A DNA stretch of 64,000 bases from Fremontodendron californicum (taxonomy: Eukaryota > Streptophyta > Magnoliopsida > Malvales > Malvaceae), in NCBI GenBank assembly GCA_030761205.1, contig JAULJL010000025.1, positions 3,086,001-3,150,000 of the forward strand. The letters are read 5' to 3'. A model generated the notes under the pieces. That model was given only the letters and a program-made list of their open reading frames with translations. It searched no databases and was not told the origin of the DNA. Each line of letters opens with the position of its first letter. Position 1 is the first letter of the stretch. Below, piece by piece: positions 13,101 through 25,840 of this stretch. The translations under genes were made by a program, and so were the position numbers.

Positions 13101-16100
13101 CTAGCTGAGTTATTTCAGCCTTCAGATGAGTGTTTGTTGGGAACCTTGAGGCCAAGGAAAAAGCAATTCGAGGATCCACGGAGAAAGCAGTCCTAGCATA
13201 TTCAATCCATTTGTCTGCGCTGATTTTGGGCCGAGAAGATATGCCTTCCCTGAATATAAAGATAAATACAAACAACAAAAATTTACTATAATCATGAAGA
13301 CATTAATGCAACAAAAGGATCCCAAAAAATATTGTAAGACCAAAATATCAACAAATATATTCTGCTGAAAAATGAAAATACTTTGAAAGCGGTTGTGCCC
13401 AAACTTCAAGCCTATCAGCCTCATGCTGGCACAGCATTAGAAGCAGCTGCTTTCGTTTTTCTCTTCCCACAGCATAGTTGTCCATCTGGCCCCAGACAGG
13501 GTGATATTGATCATTCTGCAAATGTTTAACGAACTTTAGGAATAACCAGCACAACCAGCTAATGAAATTCATATAACAGAAAATACATACAATCCAGATA
13601 CAGAATGTCTTAAGGTTGAAACATTTGAAAACCACGGTGGCTGAAAGATGACCATCTTACCGCATCAACCAAAGAGTTCCCATTCTCATGAGCACGGCCC
13701 TTGGAATCAGATTGCAGAGAATCTACCCTCTCATTTGAAAGATAGTGAACAAAAACAGAGACAGATTGAGCCTCACTCTGAGCAAAATTTATATTGTTTA
13801 TGTCATACCACTCAGGCTCATAGGCAAAATACCCCAAAGAGGCCCTGCATGCACCCAAAAACAACTTAAAGTACAATTGCAAAGGTATGCCACGTAAGCT
13901 AGAATTGAATAATGGAACAATGTGTGTTTGTGTGTGTGTGTGTCTATATATACACACACACACACACAAACATATGAGGAAGCCTAAGGTCGAAAGGAGG
14001 TTTTGAACCTTAAAAACCTTACCTCTCCTAAGAAGGGGTTACAACCAATAGGCCAAGCCTTGGTTGTTGAATACTACTTAATTTAATCAAACTAATCTCA
14101 TCCCTTAATACCAAAAGCCCAAAGTCCTTGATGGGTTTTGAAACTCCATCAGCAATTGTATTTCTTTCCAATTATCTTGACATGCACCATTAGCAATGTA
14201 TGTCTCACAAATGGAACTCAAAAGCATGTGTAAATGGTCAGAAACTGAAGCTATGTAAGTTGGTATAAATGTCTTGGTCTGATGGAAAAATATATGTAAA
14301 CATGGACCAAGATTCGCGAGTTTGAACGCCATCATTTGGCACAAAGATGTATTAAATGGTGAAAGCTAGATAAAATGGAAAATATGAGGTCTCAGAAATT
14401 GTCAAACGCATAGCAATATCCCAATTTGAAAAATCATAACAGTTGTCTAGTACACAAACCTTATATCCCCTTTTGGGCAATCAAAACTTCCATAGGCCAT
14501 ACATAGTAATCATCCTTTGAGTCTACATAACAAGTTCAATAGCATACATTTTTTGAGATAAGACAAGGGTAAAATATGTATATATGTGTGCATGTGTGTG
14601 CGTGTGCGTATTGTGTGTATATATGAGCAAAAACTGAAACAATGATTCTTAAGTTCTTTACTACACAGGAAAAAACAATATTTAGAATAATTTGCAGAAC
14701 GAGTTTGCAGAGATTCTAGGAAACCAAGAGATAAAAGTCAATGACTTGTCCAAAAAGAAAAATCAAAGAAAAAAGAACTAACAAGCTGTAGATTAAAAGT
14801 GAAAGAAAGAGAGTCAATTGCAGTTACCGGTATATTCTATCTTCCAACAACTGAAGCCCAGTTCTAAAATTCTGCAAATTCCCTTGGGATTGGCACGAGC
14901 AGAACTTAAGACCAAGAAGCATGAAGGTAAAGAAGGTGCCAGTGGCTGCCGGATGATGTGAAAAGTTCCAGGGAAGTTTGGTCGTTCCTTGCAACATCCG
15001 ACCAAGGAGCAAAAGTTGCTCAACACTATTGTGACGAACTACCTATACAACCCAAACAAGATAAAGAGATATGGCCATCGAAAAATGAGTAGAATCACAA
15101 GTTTGAATGTGCACACACATAAAGTGATACTGACATAGTTAGAAAACAATATAATAAATATCAAATGCACAAACATTTGAAGGTGAAGAAGAAACACGCA
15201 CACACATACATATACACGCATAAACACACAAATGTTACTCCATTTATGTTCCAATGCAGTTCAGTGATAAGCAAGAAGCACAAATATCATGACATGGAAT
15301 ACACTTGTGTGAGAGAGAGAATACCAATTATCTGTTACCTCAAAGCGGTCAATGAAAAAACCCAGCCACAATCTATGAGCAATTATTTGGTCAACAGGAT
15401 TGATATCAGGCAGCGCCTCTGGCTCCCCAGGGGCCAAGTGGGGCCTTAATTTTGCAGCAGGTCCTGAGTATTTCACATCAGATGCAAAGAGACCTCGTTT
15501 TGTATCAATTGTCCATAACCATGAATCGACAAGTTCAGCAAGGACAAGAGACCCCAATTGCGGAGCAGCAGAAACCAGCCAAGTCCAGATGAAAACACCG
15601 GTCTCCATAGCATCAGGAGTAGAAATATAAGCTGGACACCAGCAGAGAAGACGCAGAAGTTTTGAGAAGCCCTCCAAATTTGCTTTTCGATCAGAACCCT
15701 GGCAAAGAAATAAACCATTTTCAAAGGGTAAGAGTGGAATGACACTCAAAATACTTTTCAATATATACATGAAATAGTGATAGCTCTACCAGATTTGACA
15801 GAAGCAATGCAGTTGCTTGGGAACAAGTTTCACGGAACTGTGACTTATCCACTTCTCCACCTTTCTCTGCAGTATTAACAAATTGTTGAAGGAGACGCAC
15901 GAACTTTGAAAGTAACATCTCATTAAATGAATCATTCTCAGTTTGTGGCGGTTGAGAGAATGCTCCAGAAATCAACCTTTGGAGGCCACTACCAAAACCT
16001 GTTTGTGGGGCATCAGATTGAAATCCACCAATGCTATTATACAACCTTCTCATGCCAGCAATTTCGCCAGCATAGTTGCATTTAACTGTTGCACTGACTA

Positions 16101-16501
16101 TACCAGTACTGAGGACTTCTAAGATGAAGGCTTCTGACAACTTTAAATTCGCTCCTGATGCTGCAGCTGCAGCAGCTATGACTGCAGGAATATTTGCAGT
16201 GTGTATTCCAGCCCAACAATCACTTTTTCCTGTACCAATCCTTATCTCAGATAATAGAGACACCACATCAGTTGTATGCTGTGCCTGCTGCCATGTGTTT
16301 GCTTTGCAGAGCTTTTCCTGTGGTAAATATTTGGAACCAAAAACAAGTAATTAAAAGATCCATGAAAAAAGGAACAAATCTAAGTTATTTTAAGAATGGC
16401 TTTGATGCAGAGAGAAACCAAAAGAACCTCCTTAATGTTTAAACAATTAAAAAAGCACCAAAAAATCATAACTGAAATTTGTTAAACCCAATAATGAGTA
16501 G

Positions 16502-16544
<43 letters not shown>

Positions 16545-19500
16545 AAGAAAAGTCCAATTTTCATTGAAAAGAAAAGGGCCCAAACAAGCATCCTCTAGTA
16601 GTAAATGTCAGAGAATGTTCAAAACTCAATGCACAAGGGAAACAATATACTTTAACCATGCAGGATTCACATATTCAAGGAGGAGGGGGAATAATAAGCA
16701 AGAGAGTAAATAACATATACAGTCATCCAGTCAGCAACCTGGAGTAGACCCTGGGTAGTACATGGAGCATATGACAGTGATATGGCAATCCATTCCCGAA
16801 CAATTTTTTGGTATAAAGAGCGAACAGCTGCTTCCCAAGCAGGATCATTGACAACAGTAGGTGTGTCATTTTGAACAGAAAAAAGCAGGGAATCAAGACA
16901 AGATGAATTCCACAAAACCTGCACATATTTAGTTCCATTTGTCTCAAATATGCTATTCAAATTAAGAAGAACAACTGGGAAAACAAAATGTAGAATAAAC
17001 ATTAGATGAGAAGGACATCACCAATATAACCTTACCTGAGCAAATCTATCTCTAAGCTGAACCAAAAGGTTCACAGCAATATCGCGAATGTGTTCTTCCC
17101 TCAGCGACATACTATTTATTAGAAAACAAGCATGTGTGAAAAGGGCTGATTCTCTAATGACAGCTTCATTGCCGGTATCAGTTATTCGGTCTTCCTGAAC
17201 ACATATCAAGAAATTCATGAGGTTCATATAGCAGGACCACATGCACATACACAAATACACACAAACAGAGACAGCGAAGAGATAAAAAAAAAAAAAAAAA
17301 CAGAACGAGCAACCAGTATTATACTGGTAGTAAAAGGCATGATGCACTTGTAGTGTTTGGGAAGGTCATCCAAGAGAATGTAACTTAATTGGAAGAAGGA
17401 ATTATAAGTTAATGACACAAAAATTTACCATACTTCCTTAAGAATGTTGCAATCATTTCAAAATTACAAGAGAAAGAAAAGTTACAGAATGCTTGCGGAT
17501 AAAATAATAAGATAAAGCTACAGATGATCAAGATCATTCAAAGGCGAAAAGTTTTTCAACAAAAGGACGTGCAAGCCTCAAGGGACAACACATATTTTTC
17601 AACAATCTAATTTAGGAGCACAGGAAATTTTAAAATGCCCAAGAAAATGAGAAATCCTCTCATCTTTGGCATTTTAAGAAATGGGGAGCATATCAATAAA
17701 ATGAAACAAATAATATAAGTAGATAAAAAAGCAAAATAATTGTAGAAAACAAAATGTAGGATATGGGTGCCTCATACTATAGCCACTGTTCATGGCACAC
17801 ACTGATCTTTTCAATACATTTTTCCTAAAATCAGATCATGTGCATTCCAATGTGCATATATTTGGGCCCTTTTAGAATATGTATGCATTCCAAGTGATTA
17901 TTTAATTCATTTAAGGCTGATTGGGAAGGACTTGAAAAAGTGGAAAAGAAACAAGGGACTTGTATATGATAGATGCAGAACTGATTTTCTTAAGATTTTG
18001 GGTCAAAATCTGGAACTATCTTGCATATAACTCTTTGCTAACTCTTTGTCATATGTCTAACTGAAAAGGTAAAGTGAGCCAGGGGAAAGAAGTGTAAATG
18101 AATATTTGTAGAAGGAGACAGTTCACGAGATTAGCCACCCAACTTGTTAAGCAATTAGTACTCATTAAAGTAGAAGCCAGTTGATTATACAATTATTAAT
18201 TAATTATAATTTAACAACAACAAATATGCAAAGATGCATGCCTTATAAAATCTCCTTATATGAAGATTGTATTCAAAATGAGAAGTAAAACAAAAAAGAA
18301 AAAGATAATGCTCCAAAAGCTTCAAGTAAATTGAAGACATACCAGCCATAACACTGCTGTTTCAAATGCCCTGTGCACAATTGCTGTCAAACATTGGAAG
18401 ACAGCTGGCATAAGATTTGGAGTTTTCAAGTATTCAAAGACACAACTGAAGGCACTTCTAGAAGCAGTCAAACTAGTGCCACCATTAAGGATGCCACCAT
18501 TACTGCTGAAACGTATTATCTCCAGGAAAGCCACAGCGAGAAGATAGGTTGCCTTTACACCTGAAAAATAAAATAAGCTGAAAAGGCATTGATCAAATAA
18601 GCCTACTAAAAAAACCAAATAAATAAATAAATAATGATATAGACCGCAGTGGATGATGAGTTCCACCAAATAAAGGCCAAATAACAAGGTATTATCACAC
18701 AAGAAGTTATTGAACATGGAGAATAGAGGTATATCCACCATAAAGTGTAAGAAGTTCACTAGACCTGAAATTGTGCTCAATGCTCCAACATCAACTCGCC
18801 CACCTAAAGCAGCAGAAAGCGCTGTTCTGTGGCTTACAGCAGCTTTCTCATTGCCACTCCCTCGATGACTACCAGGATTGTGAAGGGCATTTAGTTCCAA
18901 CTCATCTTCAAGCCATTTCACTGAGCTGACAACCTGCAAAGAAACACAATGTGAATTCAAATGGCATTTTAGTTTAGAAAAGCCTCACAGCCATCATTTA
19001 TAAAAACACACAAACTTAGATTTAATGTAGGGGGAAAAAGCTCGGCAGTTCTATGTTCAGAAGCATAACTAACTCAAACTGAGTTGATCCAAGCACACTC
19101 CAAAGAAAAATTAAAAGGGGAAACCATATTCCATAAAATAGAAGGATAAACTTATATGGATGTAACTGAATAAAGTTGCAAAAACCTGGGAGAGACATTG
19201 CACTCCCGAGTCAGCCCAGCATGAAAAAGTTAAATATATAAAAGCTTCCAATTTTGAACATTTTATGTAGCCATCCCAACTACTGCTTGTAGGCACCTGA
19301 TTAAGACCATTTCTACTAGACAATTGCAACTTTATTAATGTCTTAATGTCAGATTTATTTGCGTAGAATCAAGTATATGAAAAACATAAGCACAAGAAAA
19401 AAGGTCAAATGCAACAATTAAATATAATCAGTCTGATAAAGAAATTAGCACAATAGCAGACAAACTGGAAAAAGCTAATGATTTGTCAAATGAAATACTG

Positions 19501-22500
19501 TTGGTGCTCATGGAAGAATTCTTGAAGATCCACTTACTAGGGGAGGAGTCCCTTGAGCAATACGCTGGACGGCAGCAGACCAAAGTGCATTCCACATATA
19601 TGGTCCACCCACTGCTTGAAGGGCAATAGTACCCATGCTTCCCACACTGTTCAATGCAGTGGAAACTGATTTTGTAGGTGTTTGAGTCTTCTGTATGGGA
19701 GGTGCCAGTCCAAAAAGAGCAACATAGAACCACAAGTTGCGGAATAACTTCAGCAGTGAAGGTTCCACATCTACTGTAGGATCAAAATCAGAACATATTT
19801 GAGCAACAGCAGGAAGTAAGGGCCCCAGAAAATCAGCTCCACTCCTGCAAAATTTGAAATACTGGGCATAAAACATCTGAAACATGCACTACAAGGAGGA
19901 TAACAAAAAAAAGATTGTCGAAAGTAAGCATACAACAAAGAACCAGCAGAATACAATGATTAACATAAATTAAATAAGAAAATATATTGCTAATCAGAAA
20001 ATATCTACCTTCCACTTTGTGACTCAGCAGCCAAGCCTACATCAGAGCACAAAGATAACAGGCGATGACGATAGTCTGAACGCAATTTAGCACTCTTTAG
20101 ACCAGTAGCAATCATAAGAAATCCTGCAGGAAGAGTCTAGAATGTGATTGAACCAGTGAGCATCCAATCAAGAAAAACTCCCAGACAACTTAATAGTTAC
20201 TTCTATCTCACAAATAATGCACACCTCAACACGTTCTGTAGTAGCCTCTGGTGCCAATGTTTTGCTTTCAGCAGACCCTAAACTCGATAGTTTACTCAAG
20301 TAATTTCTTGTCATTAGAACAACTGTCTCCCGATATGACTTCTCAAAACCTAAACTTGCCATGCGAGATACAGCATCAAGAAGCTGCAGTAAATTGAGAG
20401 TACAGATCAAAGTTGAGAAAACATGCCAAAAAAATCTTAAGAAGCAAAAATATTAGTCAACTCTTTCAGTTACTTGCATATGTAAATAGTGGGAAAAAAA
20501 TAAGTTTTAAAATTTATAATTAGAAAATACATACTCGAAGTCGTAGTAAACTAGGAGTGATAGCATCACCCTCTTCTAAGCTTTCAATAAAAAGCGGAAG
20601 TATCAGGTCCACCACTTCAGGCTTGCTGATAGCAACATTTAAATCAGCCAACAAACGTATTACATTAAGCTGTACAACTGGAACTGCCTGTTTCTCTTTA
20701 TCAACCTGAAATTTGAATGGCTATGTAAGCAATGCAAAAAAAGCAAAACTAAATGGGGTTATTAGCTATTAGTTAATATAAGCATAGATAAAGGCAACAT
20801 ACCTACCACCTAAACAGGTAAATTGCCTACTATGATCTGATAGGTAACAGATAACATAAATTTACTAATCCATCTCAAAAAAAAGCAACCTCTACACGGC
20901 TAATGCAGAATGCTCTGGCTAAAGGTAATGAAAGGAAGAGAATTTTTTTTATAGAATTTTACTCTAAATTGACGACATAGATTGTATAACCACACAACCA
21001 GAGAAGATATGCTTATATATGTACTGCATATATAAGTGTTCAGGCCATTAGGCCCACACGTAGGCACATGCACTTTGGTGTATATCTTAATCATTCAATA
21101 GCTAATATTATACCACGGACCTGCTCCTCATAATCGTTTCTCTCACGAATGCTTGTAGCTAATCCCATGATAAATGTATCTATTGGAGCTCGGTCTTTGG
21201 TCCAGCCAGATTCAATAATCTCAGAACACGTCTTAAGAACACTATCAAACATGGCTCCTTGGCTGCTGCCCCAAGTATCAGCCTGTTGCAATCACATTGT
21301 AAGAAACAAAAAAAAAAAAACTATAAGACCATTTGTGAGATTCAAAATCTAAACCCCAACTATAATACAGACCTGCATACATGCAGCCAGCACAAGAGGT
21401 TTGAGGCGAATGAGCAAAACACGCAGTGGCTGCCCTCCCCTAGGGACAGCAATTTGTGCAATCCCAGAAAGCAAGGAACTGAATAGCTCCTCGCAAACTC
21501 TCAACTTTCGCCATACAGAGAGCAGACATGCTTCAGCAGCATCTATCAACAATGCAAGAGTCTCAAGAACCAATTTCTTAGAGGTCTTAGCATCTGCATC
21601 AAGAGATAGAGTACTTCTAATTTGCATCCTAGCAGCAGCTTGATAAACTGATAGTTTTGCATTAATTCTGGATTTCAAAAGTGGCCCTTGTTCAGTCCAA
21701 TCACGCTTCCTTATCTGCATACCAAGTCAAAAATTATGCCCATCTCATTTTTCATTGCTCATTGCTTATATAAATTTCAAATGCTAACTTATTCTACAAA
21801 ATGAGTACAGTTATCTCCCATCTCTTTTTTAACCCTTTTCTTGCATAAAGTTCACTTCATAACTTTTCCTAAAAATGCGTCACTCAGTTGCCTAATTTTA
21901 ACGAAAATAAATAAAATACAAGAAGATATCCGTTGGCATTTACCTTTAGAAATACAGACATATATTGAAGCTGCTTCTTCGCAATAAATCTTACTTGCTC
22001 CAAAAGCTTTTGATCAATGCTTACTTTGTGCATAATATGAGCAATCAATTTAAAAACAATTTCTTGCTTCTCCAAACTCTCCACAGACTCTCCCTCGAAC
22101 GAAGCAACTTGTTGCCTAAACATAGCCCCACCTCGATCGTTGATCATATGTGCGTTCCCTAACTGATCAGCACCACTCTTCCAATAAACACCAGCACCGT
22201 TTGCCATCAATGACCCTCTGGATGAATCATTGGCCGGGCTTGAAACCTCATTGCCTTGAAAATGGTTGACGCTTAAAGGTGAACTTTGAGAAGACGATGT
22301 CTCCGAGTTTCCTGAAATTAGCTCCCTCGGTGATGCCGGAACTGACATAGCCAACTGATCGAAAAGGTAATTTATCAATTTATCTGCGTCGGACGGTAAA
22401 ACTGGCGGGAAATTCTGCGATAAAGCCAACAAGAAAGCCCTAGAAATTGCCGAATCACTGCTGTTTGTATCGTGGTTATTAACCGCGGCCGTAACTACCT

Positions 22501-22882
22501 CCCCGGCCAACCCGGCGATCTCGAAAGCGAAATCAGGAGATAAATCGGCGGATTCAGACACGTATTTCAAGAAATCGACGAAGAATGAAGCAATTGAATC
22601 GGAGTTGTACGACTGCGGCCAAAAGGAACGACGAAACGACGCCGGAATAGCCCGAATAAACTCTAGCATCACCGATTTGGGGCGGTTATCCGTGGAATGG
22701 GGGCATTTAGAGAGAAATCGCGCGACGGCAAGCACCGCATTGAGCTGCAACCTTGAAACTCTTGGCGATCCGCCCAGTAGCAACTCCGACAGAGGACACC
22801 TACCGCAAAGCCAGGCGATTTTATCGCTAAATTTCTCCGGGTTTTTCGCTATAATTTCGCAGAGTTCGATCATCGACTCCAT
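7144..22882 (-). CDS. PI4KA1: Phosphatidylinositol 4-kinase alpha, 26 coding exons
   Basis: Phosphorylates phosphatidylinositol to PI4P, in plants mainly at the plasma membrane. Exons, 5' to 3': 21944-22882, 21373-21714, 21121-21282, 20535-20705, 20225-20383, 20009-20136, 19538-19844, 18765-18933, 18343-18560, 17036-17194, 16721-16918, 15790-16317, 15339-15698, 14828-15042, 13661-13844, 13382-13515, 13096-13249, 12577-12843, 11934-12011, 11754-11792, 10351-10523, 10062-10257, 9428-9568, 8853-9061, 7509-7670, 7144-7402. Phases close throughout: 6051 nt, 2016 aa, against about 2028 in Arabidopsis (At1g49340). The kinase domain is at the C-terminus, with catalytic loop DRHNGN at about 1867-1872 and HIDFG at 1883-1887; both are intact. 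The N-terminal two thirds is the helical solenoid typical of the family. A 39-nt exon (GETCEPGKDASGK) is the smallest. Introns carry a short hAT-like insertion and SINE-like sequences. Confidence 0.95.
8581..8757 (+). mobile_element. Short hAT-like MITE, copy A (family CTATGTTGCTC)
   Basis: Inverted ends CTATGTTGCTC and GAGTAACATAG, with a perfect 8-bp duplication GTTTCACC on both sides (8573-8580, 8758-8765). The interior has paired blocks such as ACCCGTGTC and CCAAGGACCCTCC. It lies in the PI4K intron before the last-but-one coding exon, antisense to the gene in the orientation used here (end with GACTCTTCATTTTT first). Confidence 0.9.
11248..11314 (+). repeat. Degenerate tRNA-Lys-like sequence or SINE head
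   Basis: The sequence TGGTCTATTGGTAGAGTACT resembles a tRNA D-arm/A box. A loop reading CTCTTAG would hold anticodon CTT. TATTCAATCC corresponds to a decayed B box (GGTTCGANTCC). The ends do not pair as an acceptor stem and the B box is broken, so this is not a working tRNA. It lies inside a PI4K intron and is either a tRNA pseudogene or the 5' part of a SINE. Confidence 0.4.
13921..13969. repeat. (TG)n-TATA-(CA)n palindromic microsatellite
   Basis: A run of TGTGTG is followed by TCTATATATA and then CACACACA, giving a near-perfect inverted repeat that could extrude as a cruciform or form left-handed DNA. It lies in a PI4K intron and probably derives from the simple-repeat tail of the adjacent SINE-like sequence. 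Confidence 0.7.
13970..14068 (-). mobile_element. tRNA-derived SINE-like sequence
   Basis: On the minus strand the 5' part reads GCTTGGCCTATTGGT (A-box-like). About 50 nt downstream comes GGTTCAAAACC (B-box-like), and the unit then runs into the (TG)n tract. That order fits a plant SINE with a tRNA-type polymerase III promoter. No target duplication could be fixed, so the boundaries are approximate. Confidence 0.5.
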
Positions 22883-22977
22883 TTTCGATCACCAAAATTC
22901 TGAGTTAGAACCCGATCAAATTAAATCTCGCGACCGGATTTCCTCACTGAAAAGATCGCATAATTGACAACAAAAAT

Positions 22978-22990
22978 TTAGGGTTTTGGA
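22978..22990 (-). promoter_or_regulatory. Telo-box-like motif upstream of PI4K
   Basis: AAAACCCTAAA on the minus strand, about 100 nt upstream of the kinase start codon. Telo boxes occur near transcription starts of many plant housekeeping genes. The sense strand here is also GA-rich (CT-rich as written, 23070-23150). Motif seen directly; function inferred. Confidence 0.4.
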
Positions 22991-23299
22991 TTCTCATTTC
23001 GACATTAAGAAGCTGCTTCGTAACGTCGCTGTTGTTTCTGTTTTGTATTTGTCGCCATTGTTGCCATTGTCTCCTTTTCTTTTATTTTTTTCTCTTTCTC
23101 TGCTTTTCATATATTCTCCTTTTTTTTTCTTCGTTCCGTTATATCTTTTTAATGGATTTGATTTTTTTAATGGATTTAATGCGAAAATGCTTAGTTTGTT
23201 TCTCCTCGGCTCGACGGCTCCGCTCCTCGCGCCTCTCGGATTCTTTTTTCTTTTATTAGTTTATTATTTTATTGAGACGGAAGCCTAAAACTATTATTA

Positions 23300-24615
23300 C
23301 TATAATATAGTAATGAATTTATTTAATCTTTTTAAAACTATATTGGAAATTTAACTAAACTTATTAAGAAAATAAAATCCAAATTTAAACTTTCTACTTG
23401 AAAAAAGCACTACTTATGCTCTGCCAAACATCATGGTAGATAGCGATAACTATATTAAATCTATATCTATTATCTATTTATATCTATGTATATATAAAAT
23501 CATGAATATTGAAAACATTTTGAATTCATAAAAACGGATATTTTATTTAATTAAAATTTTAAATTATCACTTGAAATTAATTTTTATTTATTACAATTTT
23601 AAATTTTAATAATAAAATTAATTTTATAAATAAAAAATAGTTTTAATTTTATTGAATTACAATCATTTATGATAAATCTTTTGAAATGACAAAAACAGAC
23701 ATCTTATTTAATTAAAATTTTCAACTATCATTTGAAATTAATTTTTATTTATTATAATTTTAAATTTAAATTTAATAATAAGATTAGTTTTATAAATATA
23801 AAATAGTTTTAATTATACTGAATTACAATCATTTATGATAGAATTTTTTGGATGATAATTCTTTAGATAATTTTTAATTGATTAAAGTTCATAAAAAAAA
23901 AAAAGTAAAGTTAGAGTCTATGAGTAATTAAATAATTATCTTTGATTAAAATTTTAAATTGTCTTCTAATTTTTTTATTTAATATAATTTTGAATTTTAA
24001 TAATAAGATTAGAATTTTAATTTTATTGAATTATTATGAATAATATGATAGAATTTTTTTGATAGTAAGTAAATGTTTAAATAACTCTTAACTGTTAAAT
24101 TTCATAAAAAGAATATTAAATTAGAGTTCATGATAAATTAAATTTCGTGCCTTTAAAAAATAATCTGATTTAATTTAATTTGAAGGATATTGTTTTTGTC
24201 TAAAACTCAAACTAAAAAAAGAAGAGGAAAAATTATTTAATACTTATTTTATTTTATTATTTTCATTTATTATATTCTAAATTTCTATTTTAAATATTTT
24301 ATAAATATTTTATAAAATTCTAATTTAATTAAATATGTTTATTTAATACATTTATTCAATTTATAAATAAAAATTTTAATTCAATGTAAATTTTATATGT
24401 AATTATATGTTAAATTTATAATTATTATTAAAAATATATAATTATTATTAAAAAAACAAATATTCACTGCAATGTACGTGATATCAATAATTAATATATG
24501 AAAAATGCTAAATAATTTAAAAATTAATTATTCAAATAATACAAATGTGAGATTGTAACATTATATATTATTTTTTATTTAAATGAGAAAAATCAATTAT
24601 GCACTTTGAGTAAAG

Positions 24616-24654
<39 letters not shown>

Positions 24655-24781
24655 AAAAATATACATCATCATTGAAGATGTCTTCTTACATATTTTGATC
24701 TTTAAAATTTGCAGTGCTTGATAGTTGACATCATTATCTTATATCCCCCACTTTGAAATTGGAAACGCATCCCAGATGCAA
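23300..24781. repeat. AT-rich spacer with a tandem repeat of about 160 bp
   Basis: The unit TTATTTAATTAAAATTTT..AATTAATTTTTATTTATTA..GAATTACAATCATTTATGATA occurs at about 23530-23690 and again at about 23692-23850. A more decayed third unit lies at about 23925-24055. No gene is supported. A 22-base T run at about 24630 follows a short (TA)n tract. Confidence 0.65.
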
Positions 24782-25028
24782 TAGACCTGTAGCCGGACCC
24801 GGCTAATTCGGATCGGTCTTGGACAAAAATTTTTGTAAATCGAGACGACTCAATATAAATTATTATTTATTTAATATTTAATTATAAAAATATATAAATA
24901 TTAATATAAAAATAATTTTTAAATATTTTATAAATAATATCGGTTTTTGAATTCGACTCGAATCAAACTTGAGTGAAAAAAATAAAAAAATTCGCACTGC
25001 GGCTCGGCCTGGCTCATAAACAAGTGTA
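24782..25028. mobile_element. Decayed hAT-type element, TAGACCTG terminus
   Basis: The left end is TAGACCTG and the right end is the inverse of TACACTTG. A direct repeat AGATGCAAT occurs at 24774-24782 and 25028-25036, which fits an 8-bp target duplication with one base shared with the ends. The subterminal arms contain GCCGGACCCGGC and CTCGGCCTGGCTC. Confidence 0.65.
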
Positions 25029-25061
25029 GATGCAATTTACTAGTTAAATTGTTGACAGCAG

Positions 25062-25239
25062 CAGAGGTGCTCATGGGCCGGGTTGGGCTGTGGCCCGAAT
25101 TTTTTTATATATTTTTATAATTAAAATTTTAAAAATATTATTATTATATTATGTAAACAATAATTCAAATCGGGCTGATTACAAATATTCCTACTTTTGG
25201 GCCGAGCCGAACGGACTGCCCGACCCATGAGCAAGTCTA
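25062..25239. mobile_element. Small hAT-like element, ends GAGGTGCTCATGGG
   Basis: The left end AGAGGTGCTCATGGGCCGGG is matched in inverse by the right end CCCGACCCATGAGCAAGTCTA. The interior is an AT-rich stretch of about 100 bp. The flanks do not show a convincing target duplication (about 4 of 8 positions), so the exact ends are uncertain. Confidence 0.55.
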
Positions 25240-25840
25240 CTAAACAGGCGTTACATCTAATTATTCAATTGATAACTATTGCTATTGCTACCCATGCAGG
25301 CAGCAGGGTTGGGCAAAGCATGGGAATCTATCTAATCTCTATGCTCTAGCTAGGACATGATTCTTCAGGTTTTGAGATATTTGCGGATATCATAGATGTG
25401 CAATACGAATATAGTATTTTTAATAAACACAAAAATATTATAATAAACACTATTCAATATACATATTATATTCATGTTTATAACTTTGACATATTTAATA
25501 ATTTATATTATATTTATAGATATACGAATATATATATACCCAAAAAAATGAAACACGAATATATATACGAATTACTAAATCTACTTTTATTAGTATGGCA
25601 CACACTTAGATTAGGATATAGACCATACCATATTTACAATGATGGGGTGTCCTTTTCTTTTGGAAACCATATGTTTTATAGGTAGTTTATTTAGAATTGG
25701 TAGGACATGCTTGGATGCTTTTGCCAATGGCATGCATGGGCTAAAGAGTTGATCAAAACGTCAAAAGGATTTTTTTTTTCAAGTATATAACTATATATCT
25801 ACAATAATCAGTACTTCCACCAATTTTTTTTTTATACAAG
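25240..25840. other. Intergenic AT-rich spacer
   Basis: No gene or element boundary is visible. A 95-codon frame at 25398-25685 is low-complexity Ile/Tyr-rich sequence with no recognisable motif. Confidence 0.5.

Noticed and set aside
25398..25685. 95-codon frame rich in Ile and Tyr
   Set aside because: Arises from AT-rich repeats; no motif, no codon bias and no splice or promoter context.
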